Of a stretch of 64,000 nt of DNA, positions 1-11,345 are shown one piece after another. Both the position numbers and the translations under genes were made by a program. How positions within the stretch are numbered: position 1 is the stretch's first letter; each line of letters opens with the position of its first letter. Below the pieces are notes generated by a model. That model did no database searches. It saw only the letters and a program-made list of their open reading frames with translations, and was not told the origin of the DNA. Origin of the DNA: Gnetum montanum (lineage: Eukaryota > Streptophyta > Gnetopsida > Gnetales > Gnetaceae); contig MNCI01014254.1 in NCBI GenBank assembly GCA_015680685.1, forward strand, positions 11,366 through 75,365, written 5' to 3'.

Positions 1-981
1 CTCGATATCGTGTCCTGCTGCCATTTCTATAAATAAGAGGCGGCACTCCCTTCATTTTCCAATCCTGGCTAGTGTAGCGAAGCTCTGGTAGATTGATCAC
101 TCCAGACTTAGAATTTTTCCCCATGTGCCCGCAGTAGGAGTCCTAGAGTGAACGGCTCTTTATTCGAGCAGCTTGTAACCTGAACCCAAGTTGTGTACGG
201 CAATAAAGACGAACTTGTTTGGATAAACCTTGCAGCACGTGGTTTCATTTATTGCTTTATTTCCTGCTTTCCTAGTGCGTTCAAGTACGACTTGATTACG
301 AGCGTCTACGGACGTGTACGGCTAGTCAAGGAATCGGCTGCTTGACGCAATGCATGAGTACGACTCAATTACGAGCATTGGATGCTTGGTAACCCAGTAG
401 CGTATTCCAGGATTCTGCGCTTGGTAACTCCCGGGTCTAATGTGTACGGCTAGTTGAGGAATCGGCTGCTCATTGCTAGGCTAGATCGTGTGATAAGTAC
501 GACTTAGTTACGAGCACCCACGGGTGTGTACGGCTGGCTAAGGAATCGGCTGCTTATCACACGTAGGCTAAATAGGTGCCTCAGTACGACCACTTCGAGC
601 ACTTGCGTTACGTGTGGCGATCCCAGTAACGATTAGCGTTTGGTAAGCTGCAGTTGCATAGTTCAGGGTGTGTCCGGTAAGTGGGAACGGATGCTGACGC
701 TAGTTAAATTAGACTTAGATCTTAGTTAGAGTTAGTTTAGTTTTCTCAACCCTTCCTCCTGGTAGCATAGAAGATAAGCCGAAAATACCAAAAAAATCAC
801 ATACCTCAGACTTGCTTAACCATACACCGTGACACATACAAGCAAGCCTGGGAAGACAACAAACGATTAACCCCAAGTGTTTCTTGTGGCGTTAAGGCAT
901 TTAGTCTGCGGAGTTTGACCGGATCGCGCGTGTACGCTCGTATTCGTATGGTGGAGTGTAGGGGTACCTCGCCACTCATCA
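1..981 (+). mobile_element. LTR of a gypsy element (D-like family), cut by the window edge
   Basis: The stretch opens inside U3 with a GATATCG word and a TATA box (TATAAATAAG at about 28-37), as in the LTRs at 39555 and 45116. It ends with the same block 'GTGTAGGGGTACCTCGCCACTCATCA' split over 957-981. No primer site follows, so this is a 3' LTR or a solo LTR. It keeps many CpG dinucleotides, unlike every other LTR here, which suggests a younger insertion. The start lies outside the window. Confidence 0.8.
284..610 (+). repeat. Internal tandem modules in the LTR
   Basis: Four module starts (AGTACGAC... at 284, 357, 496 and 583) each run into ...TACGAGC. The first three end in TGTACGGCTAG/G...GGAATCGGCTGCT. 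Module lengths are about 73, 139 and 87 bases and the fourth is partial. The related LTRs at 39555 and 45116 carry the same motif once, so this is an expansion inside the LTR. Confidence 0.75.
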
Positions 982-2150
982 CAAATGTTTAATATTAAAA
1001 TCCAAGTATGTGTTGAATATGTAAATTTACATAATAATCACATTTGTTCATTTAGTACATCTACTTAACTACATCCTTTGGGATATTATAACTCCATTCT
1101 AATGTTTAGTTGACAACAAAATCTCATGATTCTCCTTGACTAAACTAAGGTTTAGGAAATCTTAAATCACTTCCATAACCTAAAATACATATGGAGAAGG
1201 GATCAATACAAAAATACAAAATAGGAAATGTATTATAAGTAATCCCTAATCAATATAAAACTAAGAATTAAGGAACTAGTACTATATGGTATTGTTCTTG
1301 AAATGACAAAAAAATTCAGTGTTGGAAATCAAAAATCTCTATGCAAACCAATTTTACCTCAATATCCACAAGCCTCAAAAGAATCTAAGATACCTTAGGC
1401 AATCTTTTCAATCACCTAAGAACATAAGAGTCTATTATTAGGTGAGAACAAGCAAAAATGAACAATAACTTATGAATAATGTACTCAATGCTAGATTCAT
1501 GATCAAATCAAGCAGTAATACAAAAATTAATAGAAAATATGGCTAAAACACTACAACTTGTATTAATCTAGTAAAAAATAAAGGTTTAGAAGGTACAAAT
1601 ATGGAAGCCTTGGAGGCTTTCAAAGTAAATAAACACAAATTATTTCAAAAATCCCTATGAAATCACTATAAAAAATGCCTCTAGCTTATTGGATCTACTT
1701 CTAGATGAAAATTGTAATACGTGAAACACAACAAAAATTTCAGCACCACTTCTAGACAACTTCAGAGCCTCTGAAATGGCTTCAAGCGGCCCACCATGGA
1801 GCAAGAAAGGTCCCCTTGGGGCCCATAGATCACGACGGCAAGTGTCGGTGTCAAGAATCATCAGTTTCAAGGTCAAAAAGTGCAATTTTGGCTAAGTACA
1901 TTGTGCAGATGTTGCACAGCGTAAGGATCAGCGTCACCAATTTTTAGAGCCCCAAAACTGAGCCAAAATGACTTGATTTTTAGGGTGTAAGTCATCCTCA
2001 AGGTCCACTATTGATAACTATGGGTCCCAGCCTTTAAAAATTCCATATTTCAGCCCAAAATTGCAAGTTTTGGAGGCCACACTACAGGTCACACTGCAAG
2101 TCGCGCTGGATGCTAGACAAGCGAGGCGGTGTTAATCCTTCTTGATTTTC
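982..2150. other. AT-rich sequence without a recognisable gene
   Basis: No coding region is supported here. The part at about 1281-1640 resembles 8941-9250 (see that repeat). Short open frames are scattered and low-complexity. The segment follows the end of the LTR directly. Confidence 0.6.
1281..1640. repeat. Dispersed repeat, copy 1
   Basis: A block containing 'CCACAAGCCTCAAAAGAATC', a run to 'CAATCACCTAAG' and a long A-rich tail matches a block at about 8985-9060 in order and spacing, with many substitutions. The family is unknown. It could be a remnant of an LTR. Confidence 0.45.
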
Positions 2151-2159
2151 TTTTTTAAG

Positions 2160-3150
2160 AAATCTATAAAATGGAAAAGGGATATAAAAGCCCATGCAAA
2201 ATCAGGCCAAATATTCAGCAAAAAAAAAAGAAATATAATTTTACAAGTGGGCCAGAGTTGGAGCGAATCTTTTCAAATCTTTTAAATCTTTTTTTTTATC
2301 ACTTGAGGGCTTGTATTTCTTAATTTATTTGTATTTTATGGGCTGGAATGACCCATAAGTTGTAAAATACATTAAACCTGGTCAAGAAAAGCAAATTACC
2401 AACACATACCCAACTCATGTACAACTTTCAAGCATAGATACATTGAGCCTGGTCAAAGCAAACCCTAGCCAAAACCCTAGCCCAAACCTATAAATACCCT
2501 ATCAATTCACACAAATTGGCAACAAGCAACAAACAAGGGAGACAAGAAACAAACAAGAGAGACAAGAACAACAAGAGAAGAACAAAGACAAAAGAGGCAA
2601 AAAGAAGCAAAGGCAAAAGCGAAAAGAGAGAGAAGAAGATTAAAAGAGGCAAAGATTGGAGGAATTGGTGATGCACATCCGATTTTTGGCTTCCGATTTC
2701 TTCTCACATTAATCACATTTCATTGTCACATCATTCCGGGGCTAGGCGTTTGACTTGTCATCCACACTTGTGAAACTACGCTTTGACCAGTGCATATTCT
2801 TGTTTAAAAACAATACAATACAGTTTCATTTTTGCCTCTCATTTACATTATTTACTGCAGTTTATCTTCTGTTTACAATATAACTTTGTTTACGCTTTAT
2901 TCATAATTCAGTACACTTTATTTACATTTCGTATCGTTGTTCATATTCTGTTTACACTGTTTACGATAACCCAAGCGCTAGCCATAGCTTACGCTTGGGG
3001 AAGTCCTTGGTTGATTTGCGTGCGAACCATCCAAGGCACTCTGCCTTCGTTCCTTTTCCAGCTTGCCCTCAAGCGAAGGCAGGGTCTGCTGTGGTTGCCC
3101 AACGATCCCTCGGTGTTTGTTTCCCTTCCAACCTTACACTGATGATTTAG
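2160..3150 (+). promoter_or_regulatory. Possible decayed LTR or promoter-like region
   Basis: Two TATA-like sites are visible (GGGATATAAAAGCCC near 2180 and CCTATAAATACCC near 2488). The second is followed by a purine-rich leader (CAACAAGCAACAAACAAG...) and then a T-rich stretch. The end (2971-3082) is GC-richer and packed with hairpins. Terminal repeats or a primer site could not be identified, so an LTR is only one reading. The leucine- and phenylalanine-rich frames here come from low-complexity sequence. Confidence 0.3.
2971..3082. repeat. Three consecutive inverted repeats (hairpins)
   Basis: The stems are CCCAAGCG (2971-2978) with CGCTTGGG (2993-3000), CCTTGG (3005-3010) with CCAAGG (3031-3036), and CTGCCTTCG (3041-3049) with CGAAGGCAG (3074-3082). 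All three lie within 112 bases of otherwise AT-rich DNA. Confidence 0.7.
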
Positions 3151-3188
3151 GTCAGTACAATACGTTCTTGATGCTTTTCAATGATCTG

Positions 3189-4314
3189 TGTTGGAGGGAA
3201 ATGACCCCATTCTTTTAAATTTCTTAGATCTCTTAGTACTCCAAAAGTCTCAAGTTTGGAAGAGTTTCCAAGACCTAAATATTTAAAATGTCCTTAAAAC
3301 TACATTGATTTTTGGTTTTATAGGTCATATATTTTTCTTTCTATGTTAACTTGGTTTAGGCAAGTTTCTGTCCATTCTGCACAACATTTTTGACATTTTA
3401 CACTTGCATAAACTACAACATTTTTGTGTAGAGCCTTTTTAACTACATGTTTGGCCATGATGTTTTTGACATTATGAGGCTTAATTATACTATTTAAGCA
3501 TAATTCATGCTAGTTTCATCTCCCATATTGTGAATTACACATTACAAAGTGAGAATGCTCTAGGATTTTAACAAAACAAGACTACTAGATTGATTTTTTG
3601 AAGGAAATAAACACATATATTTTTACCTATGAATCTTACTAGAATTACATGATAGTTACAAAGTAGGGGCTTAAGTTTTCCATTTTGGTTATAAGGCTTT
3701 CCTGTCTATAATTGAAATTTTCTTTGAGGTGTTTCATTGGTCCTACTTTGTTGATGTCTAGAGGATTGACCCAAAAGACATCAACAAAGAATGTGAAACA
3801 CCACCACAAGTTCATCACCAATACTTCTCTTGTGAGTAAAGTGATGGCAACTACCATTCACATAAGCTTAGATATTATCATCTCTTTGATTACAAGCACT
3901 ATCGTTTTTGTAATTGTATGGTACAATAGTTATGTTGTAATAAATTGTAGTGTTGAGTATTTAACTACAAATATTTGAAATATAGTCAATGTAAAACTAT
4001 TTTTCATCTCTGTCATTTTACTACTATCAATATCTAGTTTACATCTGGTTAACACTATGTGAAGATGCCCATCCCATGATATAAATATGCTACAAGGAAG
4101 CCTTTAAAGTAGTGTGTTTGGCTTTCATCCCAATTCTTTCTTCTTTCCCATTCTCTATTGTTCATTATGTTTTAGAAATTCTCTTTGAGCTAACATAAAT
4201 GTCTAGGAGCCTGTTTCTTGCTAGGGGTTTTCTCATTTTTTCCTAGGATATATTATTGTGGTTTTCTATTTGACTTATCTTTTATTGTTATCACAAACAA
4301 TCTAAAAATTATAA
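3189..4314 (+). mobile_element. Putative Ty1/copia LTR
   Basis: The sequence opens with TGTTGGAGGG, a common copia LTR start, and contains a TATA box (GATATAAATATG near 4079). It ends shortly before a primer binding site for initiator tRNA-Met. A plausible terminus is ...CACAAACA at 4299, but a 15-base gap to the primer site makes the exact end uncertain. No second LTR was found downstream, so the element is truncated. Confidence 0.5.
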
Positions 4315-4333
4315 TTGGTATTGAAGCTAGGTT
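4315..4333 (+). promoter_or_regulatory. Primer binding site (initiator tRNA-Met type)
   Basis: TTGGTATTGAAGCTAGGTT matches the well-known copia primer site TTGGTATCAGAGCCAGGTT with a few substitutions. It lies between the LTR and the gag remnant, as expected. Confidence 0.75.
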
Positions 4334-4389
4334 CTTTCATAATGATTTTTTTCTCTTCTTTTGTGGTTTTCTTTATCATGGGATATAGA

Positions 4390-5060
4390 AAACTTAGTAA
4401 AAATCAAACTTGAAAAATTCTCTAGCAATGATAATGAAGTTTGGAAAATGTACATGGAGGATATTCTTGTTAGTGAAGATTTCTAGCAAGTAATTGCTTA
4501 TTCAAAGCTTGCTACTATCATAGATTTAGACTAAAGGCCTTTGATAGAAAGTTATGAAGTAGAATTCATTTGTGTGTCTCTTGTTTAATGGTGCTCAATG
4601 TTTTTAGAGTTATAACTACCAAATAATTGTGGGAGAAATTAAAATATTTGTACCAAAAAAAATTGGTTGCTAACATATTGTTTCATAGGAGAAATTTACA
4701 CACACCTAGGATGCCTAAAGGTATGTTAATTACTGATCATTTAAGTACCTTCAACGATGTCATGATGCAACTTGAAGCAGTTGAAGATAAAGTGAAAGAG
4801 GAAGATTGTTGTATGTCTCTTTTAGATAATATCACATCTCCCTTCATACTTAATTTTGTAGCTATTGAATCATGATAAGGATTACTCATGATGGTGAAGT
4901 AAGGTTAAAATGGAATAATGAGAATTTAAAAGAAGCGATTGGCTATATTTGCTCTTTATAGATGATTGAACTAGTGAATGAAGAACTTCAAATATGTTGA
5001 CATTGTTATAATGGTTTGATGATGTATTCATTGGTTGACAAAGTTTTTCATGTTGTGCTT
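4390..5060 (+). pseudogene. Ty1/copia gag remnant
   Basis: Conceptual translation gives an N-terminal piece with 'NDNEVWKMYMEDILVSEDF' (copia gag 'W...M..LL' region). At 4627-4875 it gives a frame with WEKLKYLYQKK, LVANILFHRRNL, MPKGMLITDHLSTFNDVM and QLEAVEDKVKEED. These are the order and spacing of the gag-polypeptide (UBN2-type) domain of copia elements, in which gag packages element RNA. Stops and frameshifts break it, and protease, integrase and RT do not follow. The copy is dead and truncated. Confidence 0.75.
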
Positions 5061-6480
5061 GATTTAGTGATTACATATGCTTGGATTTTGAAGAAACCAA
5101 TGCTCTAGTGTTGGCTACTTTGGTGAATTGGTTCATATTTTTGAGCCTTTAGTTTCTTTGTTTTAGACTACTTGACTTCTTAACTTTCTTGGAATTTTCA
5201 TCCTCTTCCTTTTTGATTTTATAAGAAAAACCTTCATTGATTTTCATAGCCAAGGTCAAATTTTTATTGTCTCACTGAATGAAGAATTTGGAGATTCAAC
5301 AAAATTATTGGTAGGGCATGTTGCAAAAGATGTTACATGACCATGATACATAAATGTCAAACAGCATTTTTCATTATTACTAAGATGTGAAAGACTAAGT
5401 TTGGTGAGAGATTATAGCTTAGAAAGGGTAACAAAAATGATATGAGGTAAGCACTATTGAGATGATGAAATGAGCTAATCAAATCTCATGTTTCGAGATC
5501 ACATAGTAACTCACTGCTATAATGAGTCACACCTTTGTGATGACTCTAGGCTCATTTTGCAAACACAACTTAGAAAGAACAAGAAAACAAACCAAAGAAA
5601 CATGGGATTATAGGAGATAACATGAGATAACATGCAAACATTGGCCATCATGAGATACAATTAGAAGAAATTGAGGACTCTATATCTTTCTTTCTAGATT
5701 AATATAACATTTTTAGTGTTTTAAGATGGCAAAGAGATAGAAGATCATGCATTCTCACTTGTCACAAGCTATCAAGTTTGTCAACATGACATATTCATTT
5801 AATTTTGTATGCAAAAGTAAATAGAGGCTAAGAGGAAATAGGTTAATCATTAGATATAATATGATTTAAGATAGGAATGATTGAACCATGCATGGATCAA
5901 GTTTAGGCATGTCCTTGTAAGATCATGCAAAGGCTTTAATGTTATCTTATAATGCTTTGGTCATGTCTCAAGTAAGCAGAGGTTCAAATGAGGAACTAAT
6001 TTTAGTGTTTTCTTCACACTGTCATCTGTTGTAATGGGGATTTTAGCCAAGCAATCCTTTCTAGTGTCTCCAACCTCTAAATCTTTAGATTTGACTATAT
6101 AGTTTGGTCACTCTAAGTTTCATTTCAATCAAGGTTATGTTATCAAAAAGGCTTCCAGACTAAAGCTCTAGATATTCAATGTCAACTAATCAATTAACAT
6201 CACAAAAGAATCCATCTAGGCTCAAAGAGAAGTTGAATTATTTCCATTACTTCATGGCTTAATCTTTTATGTCAACATAAACATAGTAGGTGGCATCTTC
6301 ATGATATATTTATTAAACAAAGTTAAAATTAGGTAAGATAATGTATTAAATTATCTTAATTTTTATCTTAGTTATTATAATGTCAAAATAAGAAACAATC
6401 TATTAAAGACATCATAAATGCATAACATAATAATATTTTAATGTTAAAACATCATGATAACAGTGTATTTGACCATGATC
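5061..6480. other. AT-rich sequence, nothing recognised
   Basis: No open frame with recognisable motifs, no primer site and no clear repeat was seen. It may be decayed sequence downstream of the copia gag. Confidence 0.5.
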
Positions 6481-7990
6481 AGCATTTTTGAGCAAGATTG
6501 GTAGTGTGTAGGAGATGTGGTGTAGATTGTTAATTCTTTTGAAAGTCCCAACACTATATGAGTAGCTTGTTTCTAGTTCAAAAGCATTTTTAAGAGTTCT
6601 AGTGGTGTGTGGAAAATGTATCCTAGGCTCATCAATGTTTTTGATTAATTATACTACTAATTCACTAGTGCAACTTGTTTAATCATAACATTTTTGGGTG
6701 GGGCCCACCAGTAGAATTTTTAGAACATAATGGCTAGATCTTTCACCACTTAGCAATATTTTTAAGAAATTTTACTAGGGTCTTACTCACACCAATACTT
6801 TTGAGGAAAATTTTGAATTTCCTAGTGTATTTGATCATACTTGATCTTTCAAGGATCTCTCAAGGATGCTTAACAACATAGAGTAGGGAAAAGAGAGATT
6901 ATCAATATTTTTTTAGGCATGCAAGGTGAGAAAATAGGAGATTCTCAGTAATTCTAGTCATTCAAGATTAGGAGAGAGGAAGCATCTTTAGCATAGAGGA
7001 AAGGGAAGCTAGTGTTTTTGAGCACTTACATTAGACTAGTGTAAATCTCAGCTTTTTGGACACTCAAGAAATAGAAGAGTTAGCATTTTTATTTTCCAAC
7101 CTAGGAAACCTCATCATTTTTCCTTCCATCTCTTACAAATCCAATGTTTTTGGGATCTTTCATGGTCACATGGACCATCATTTTTGGACTTCAACAATCT
7201 TAGGGTTAGTATTTTTTATCTTTTTACCTAAAAATGTAGTACAATAGGGCTTTAAGCCTACAATGCAGCATTTATATGGTTTCAAATTCAATTGATGCCA
7301 ATCAAGATTTTTTGAATACTTGAAATCTACCAATTTTTTGTCATTTTAATGCTAAATATGAATTGCTTTTTCCTCTTTTGTTCATGCACAATAGTGTTTT
7401 TGATCATGGGCTACCCAAGAATAGTTTATAGTGTTTTTCCCACCTATATTGTTAGTGCTTTTGGTCTATATTTCTTATTCTACAGCAACTTAGGATTTTT
7501 TCTTGTGTTTTTGGTCTATATTTCCTATTTTTCAACAACTTAGGAATTTTTCTTGTCAATTTTGGTAGCATTTTTGACAATCCCATACCAAGAATCATAG
7601 TGTGTTAAGCCTTTCTTACCAATTATGATAGCATTTTTGGTAGTTTTCGCCTACAATGGTAGTGTTTATGAGATTTGATGTTCTTATAGGTAGCATTTTT
7701 GACTTTTGGCCTTGGGAAGATTATAATTTAGTTTTTATTGATATCAAATACAGAAACATTTGTGATTTCCTACATTGAAAGGTAGCATTTTTGACCCTTT
7801 TGTATTCATAGATTATAGTGTTATTGAGGTTTCCTAGTCCTCGGACTAGCATTTTTGAGATCTGTTTCCTTGAAGACCAATATTTTTAAGTCTTGGATAG
7901 GGAAAAACTAGTGTATTGGATATTTGGACCTAGGACACTATCATTAATGGTTTTTCTTAGCTTGCTAATAAGTGTTTTTTATATCTAATT
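6481..7990 (+). repeat. Field of a recurring T-rich word (TAGCATTTTTGA-like)
   Basis: Variants of TAGCATTTTTGA or TAGTGTTTTTGA recur irregularly about every 30-90 bases. Examples start at 6481, 7010, 7142, 7390, 7428, 7628, 7691, 7782 and 7848. The text between occurrences is not obviously repeated, except around 7455-7540 where TTTTTGGTCTATATTTC occurs twice. Small phenylalanine-rich frames (7056-7247, 7349-7543) are by-products of the T-richness. Confidence 0.55.
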
Positions 7991-8199
7991 CCTATAGAGG
8001 CAATTATATTTACAAGTTTTAGGCCTTGGTAGGCTAGTGTATTACCATTTTTAGGCCCTAATAAGCCATAGCTATACTGTTTAGCAAGCATAAGATAATT
8101 TTAAAAGAAAATATCTGAACAAAATAAGTGTTGAAACATGATATAGAACTATAAAAGATGTTTATTGTGGATTTTTTGCTTGATCTTTGATAGATCAAG

Positions 8200-8930
8200 G
8201 AGCCACTTTTGCATGATCCTATTCTTACCATTGCTCTTGTTCAACATGACAAGTGTCATTTGTTCTTATAGATCATCTAATATTTTAGAGTTGGTTGCTA
8301 CCCCATCATCCACATGAACATGATGAACTTTGTACCTGCCAACATATATGGTAATGAAGAGAGGGAAAAATAACACTTCTCCATTATGGAACTCAATCTT
8401 AACCTCACTATCATAAAAATTAAGAGTGATTTGATTCTTTTCTTTCCTAAGCAAAGATGGCACCATAAATAAGTGAATAGATTTCTTGTTAGTAATCATA
8501 TCTTTACTCACAAGAATAGAAGTCAATAGCTTAAATAGTGCTTCTCTATGAGAAAAGTAGGTTATGCCTGAGTTGTATAGGTTAACAATGTGTTCTTTCG
8601 CTTCAAGAAGATCTTGACTTGTTCCATTGTTATGAGGAAGTCTTTTTCAATACCATGTAACATTTTAAATTTGGTATCTTTAACCTCCTCCATCTTACCT
8701 AATATTCTTAGCTCATGTTTTAACATGTGCTACATGGGTTCCTTACTTGTATATGGCTTGTGGTTCTCTCTTAGTCTACTAGTTGATGCATGTTGAGTAG
8801 TGGTGTTCATGGGTATGGCTACTATCAATATTGACTTCAATGTGCTAACTTCTTTCTAGGCCTTTTATTTGCCAGCTATCTTCAATGGACATAGTTGGTA
8901 GCTCAATGATAGGTTGTTTTCCTTGTCATT
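8200..8930 (-). pseudogene. Ty3/gypsy gag-pol junction and protease fragment, minus strand
   Basis: The minus-strand frame at 8266-8526 contains ILVSKDMITNKKSIH, FYDSEVKIEFHNGEVL, and GRYKVHHVHVDDGVATN. The plus-strand fragment at 16030-16260 reads MSRDMPTNKESIH, FHDSEVKIDP and GKYKVHHVHVDDGVTIN, so both come from one lineage. The VDDG stretch sits where the retropepsin active site (D-T/S-G) is expected. Further upstream on the minus strand (8590-8800) the translation matches 15792-15950 (HMLKHELRILGKMEEVK versus HTLKTKPKILGRMKEIK). No LTR or RT is attached. Confidence 0.7.
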
Positions 8931-8940
8931 GCAATTGTAA

Positions 8941-9791
8941 CACCTATAATATTCAATGCTAAAAAACCAAAAATTCCAAGTAAAAAAATTTAACTCTAGA
9001 TTCCACATGCCTCAAAAAAGGAATTTGAAATGCCCCAGATGGTCTTGCCAATCACCTAAGGAATTAGAAATTGTGAAAACAGTGTAAACAAATTAAATGT
9101 AAAATGCATATCTATCCCAAGAGAAATAGATAAAATAAACTTGCACAAAGCAAATGAATTGAAAATTTTATTAAAAATAATAATAGTTGTAGATACAAAA
9201 GTTCAAGAGATTACAAGCTTTTTATTTTTAAAATGCACAAATAGCTATGTATGAGATGGTTAAAGTCCTGGTGACATGTAATTCCATATGATGGGCAACA
9301 TATGAGCTCAATGTGTGAGACTTGGGCTTTCAAACCATACGTTGCACTTTAGCTAAGAAATCATTTGTAATGATCAAAATTGTAACAAATGTGAGCATTA
9401 CATATCCAAAAAATATAAATGCTAGATCTGAGATCACATTTAGGACTTTTCAAAGGTAATTTTCATAATTTTTATTAAGCAAGTCTTTAGCAGTAGATTT
9501 TAGCAACATCTTGAAAACACCATACAACATTGATTGGTAGAGTTATAGATCAAGCTAGGAGGAAAGTGTAGGTTCTTCATAGGACACACTCTAACAGTTG
9601 TGCTACATTACAATAGATATATTAATTTTCTTAGGATTTCTAATCCTTGATATGTACTCTCAAACCTCCTCATTCTGACATTTGTTAACATTCACTATTA
9701 AATATATGAATTTTCACTATTCCTTTTTGGCCTTATTATTTCCTCATTTTATTTATCCTCATATTTAATATCATGATCTTATTTTACATAC
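8941..9791. repeat. Dispersed repeat copy 2 and AT-rich flank
   Basis: 8985-9060 (CCACATGCCTCAAAAAAGGA ... CAATCACCTAAG) parallels 1360-1425 in the same orientation. The rest, up to the LTR at 9792, has no recognisable gene. The last five bases before the LTR (CATAC, 9787-9791) are one side of a target-site duplication. Confidence 0.45.
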
Positions 9792-10398
9792 TATTGTGGC
9801 CAACCTTGCCCATGCTATTGCATGGGGGCATGATCAACAAAATTATTTTGTAAAATCATATATTGTTTCACCAAGAAATGTTAATATGCAGGAAGGTGGA
9901 CCAATGTGTGGGAAGGTGAATTAACATGTGGGGAGGTGAAACATCACTAGTAGGTGGCTATAAAGTATAGAAAGAAGGTAATGTCAAGGGGGGATGCAAA
10001 GGTCTTCTTAACAAATTAGCCTCTCTTCTTGAACAACTACACCTCTCTCCATTAAAGCACATGTAGATGAGCAAGGGGTTCTCTAGGGGATGAGAAACCA
10101 ATCGATGATGATTTTCTCTCTCTTTCTTTTCCTATTTTTCTTTGAGTGATAGTGGTGCAGCTGACGAGGGAAGATGATGGGTGCAACAACTGGGTTTTGT
10201 ATTCCCATTTCTTTATTCTTGACAATAATCCAATGGTAGTTGGCAACAACAAAGCTACATGGCTAGTAGTTAATAATATTAGTAGAAAACTAAGAGGTGG
10301 TATTTTTTTTCTCCTTTTTGCAGTAGATCTATTACAACAATAGACATAGGATTGAAGATAGCAATGTTTCTACCAACACATGACAGTGGGATATGGTG

Positions 10399-10442
<44 letters not shown>

Positions 10443-10937
10443 AGTGTTGCAGCAGTAGATAACAGTAGTTGTAGGTGGATGTTCTATAGTTCCATTCTAT
10501 TTTTGGCAAGTGGTGCATCCATAGAAAGGTTCTCCAAAAAGGGACAAATTTCCTTGTCTTGTGTTAGTGATGGGGCACATTCTATCTATGTATTAGAGAT
10601 GCATCAGCAAGCCCTTTCATCCAACCTATTCTCTCTCTTTCTCCCTCCTTCCATGGCTATAGGTAGTGTTATCTATGGTAGCATCCTTAATGGACCAATG
10701 GTAAACAGTGGAAGTAATCAAGAAGCAGGGAAAATTTATTTTGATTATCTTTTGTATTCTTGAATTCAAGACACTCATTCTAATTTTTTTTATACTATTT
10801 TCAAAAGGCCATGTAGCCCTCTCTAGTTGAGACTATCCCCAAGTTTTTGTACCTATACTAGAGGCACCCTAGGTAATAGCCTCCTTAAATGAGTTTTCTT
10901 TCTTGGTGTTGGTTCATCTAAAATGTATGCATCAACA
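9792..10937 (+). repeat. 5' LTR of the compact element
   Basis: 1146 bases. It contains three 20-base tandem units (9880-9939), a (TC)n tract near 10405-10438 and a conserved block 'GGCCATGTAGCCCTCTCTAG' near 10807 that also occurs in the LTRs of element B ('GTCACATAGCCCTCT'). The 65- to 127-residue frames inside (10146, 10380) are LTR sequence, not genes. Confidence 0.85.
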
Positions 10938-11345
10938 CCTTTTTGGTGCTAGAAAGAGGGCATGAACCTGCCTTTTGTTAATCAACTCTTCTTTGCATTT
11001 CCTTGTGGCTATTTTGTTTTCTGATCCAATCTTGGAACCTATTGAATTTTAAAAAAAAAACATTTGTTTTTAAACACATTATTTTTTGCCTATTTTTTAT
11101 GCTTCCTATTTTCTGAAAATTGTTGTTACTGAAACCTTTCTTTTATAACCCTCATTTCCTAATCCCATTTTCAAATTTCCATTTTGGTGGTCATTACTTG
11201 AGTCCTAACATGGGTGACATGGTTTTATTATTTAGTTTTAAATTTAATTTTATAATTTTTTTTTTATTTTATAATTTTCTTTTTAAGATTTCGTGGTTTT
11301 TGTTGCTCCTTGCACTTGCATGAAATTTGTTGTTTGGGGGCTAAG
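10938..11345 (+). other. Internal region with primer site and polypurine tract only
   Basis: 408 bases between the LTRs. It holds TGGTGCTAGAAAGAGGG (10944-10960; TGG pairs with a tRNA CCA end, tRNA identity not determined), T-rich filler, and TTTGGGGGCTAAG directly before the 3' LTR. No protein motif is seen. Confidence 0.8.

Noticed and set aside
2488-2716. Leucine/phenylalanine-rich minus frames resembling membrane helices
   Set aside because: They come from a purine-rich leader (AAGAGAGACAAG type) read on the opposite strand.
3645-3978. Small frames in the copia LTR (70 and 88 residues)
   Set aside because: They lie inside the putative LTR, overlap on opposite strands and lack motifs.
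10380-10763. 127-residue frame with a serine-leucine repeat
   Set aside because: It lies wholly in an LTR and its repeat comes from a (TC)n tract.
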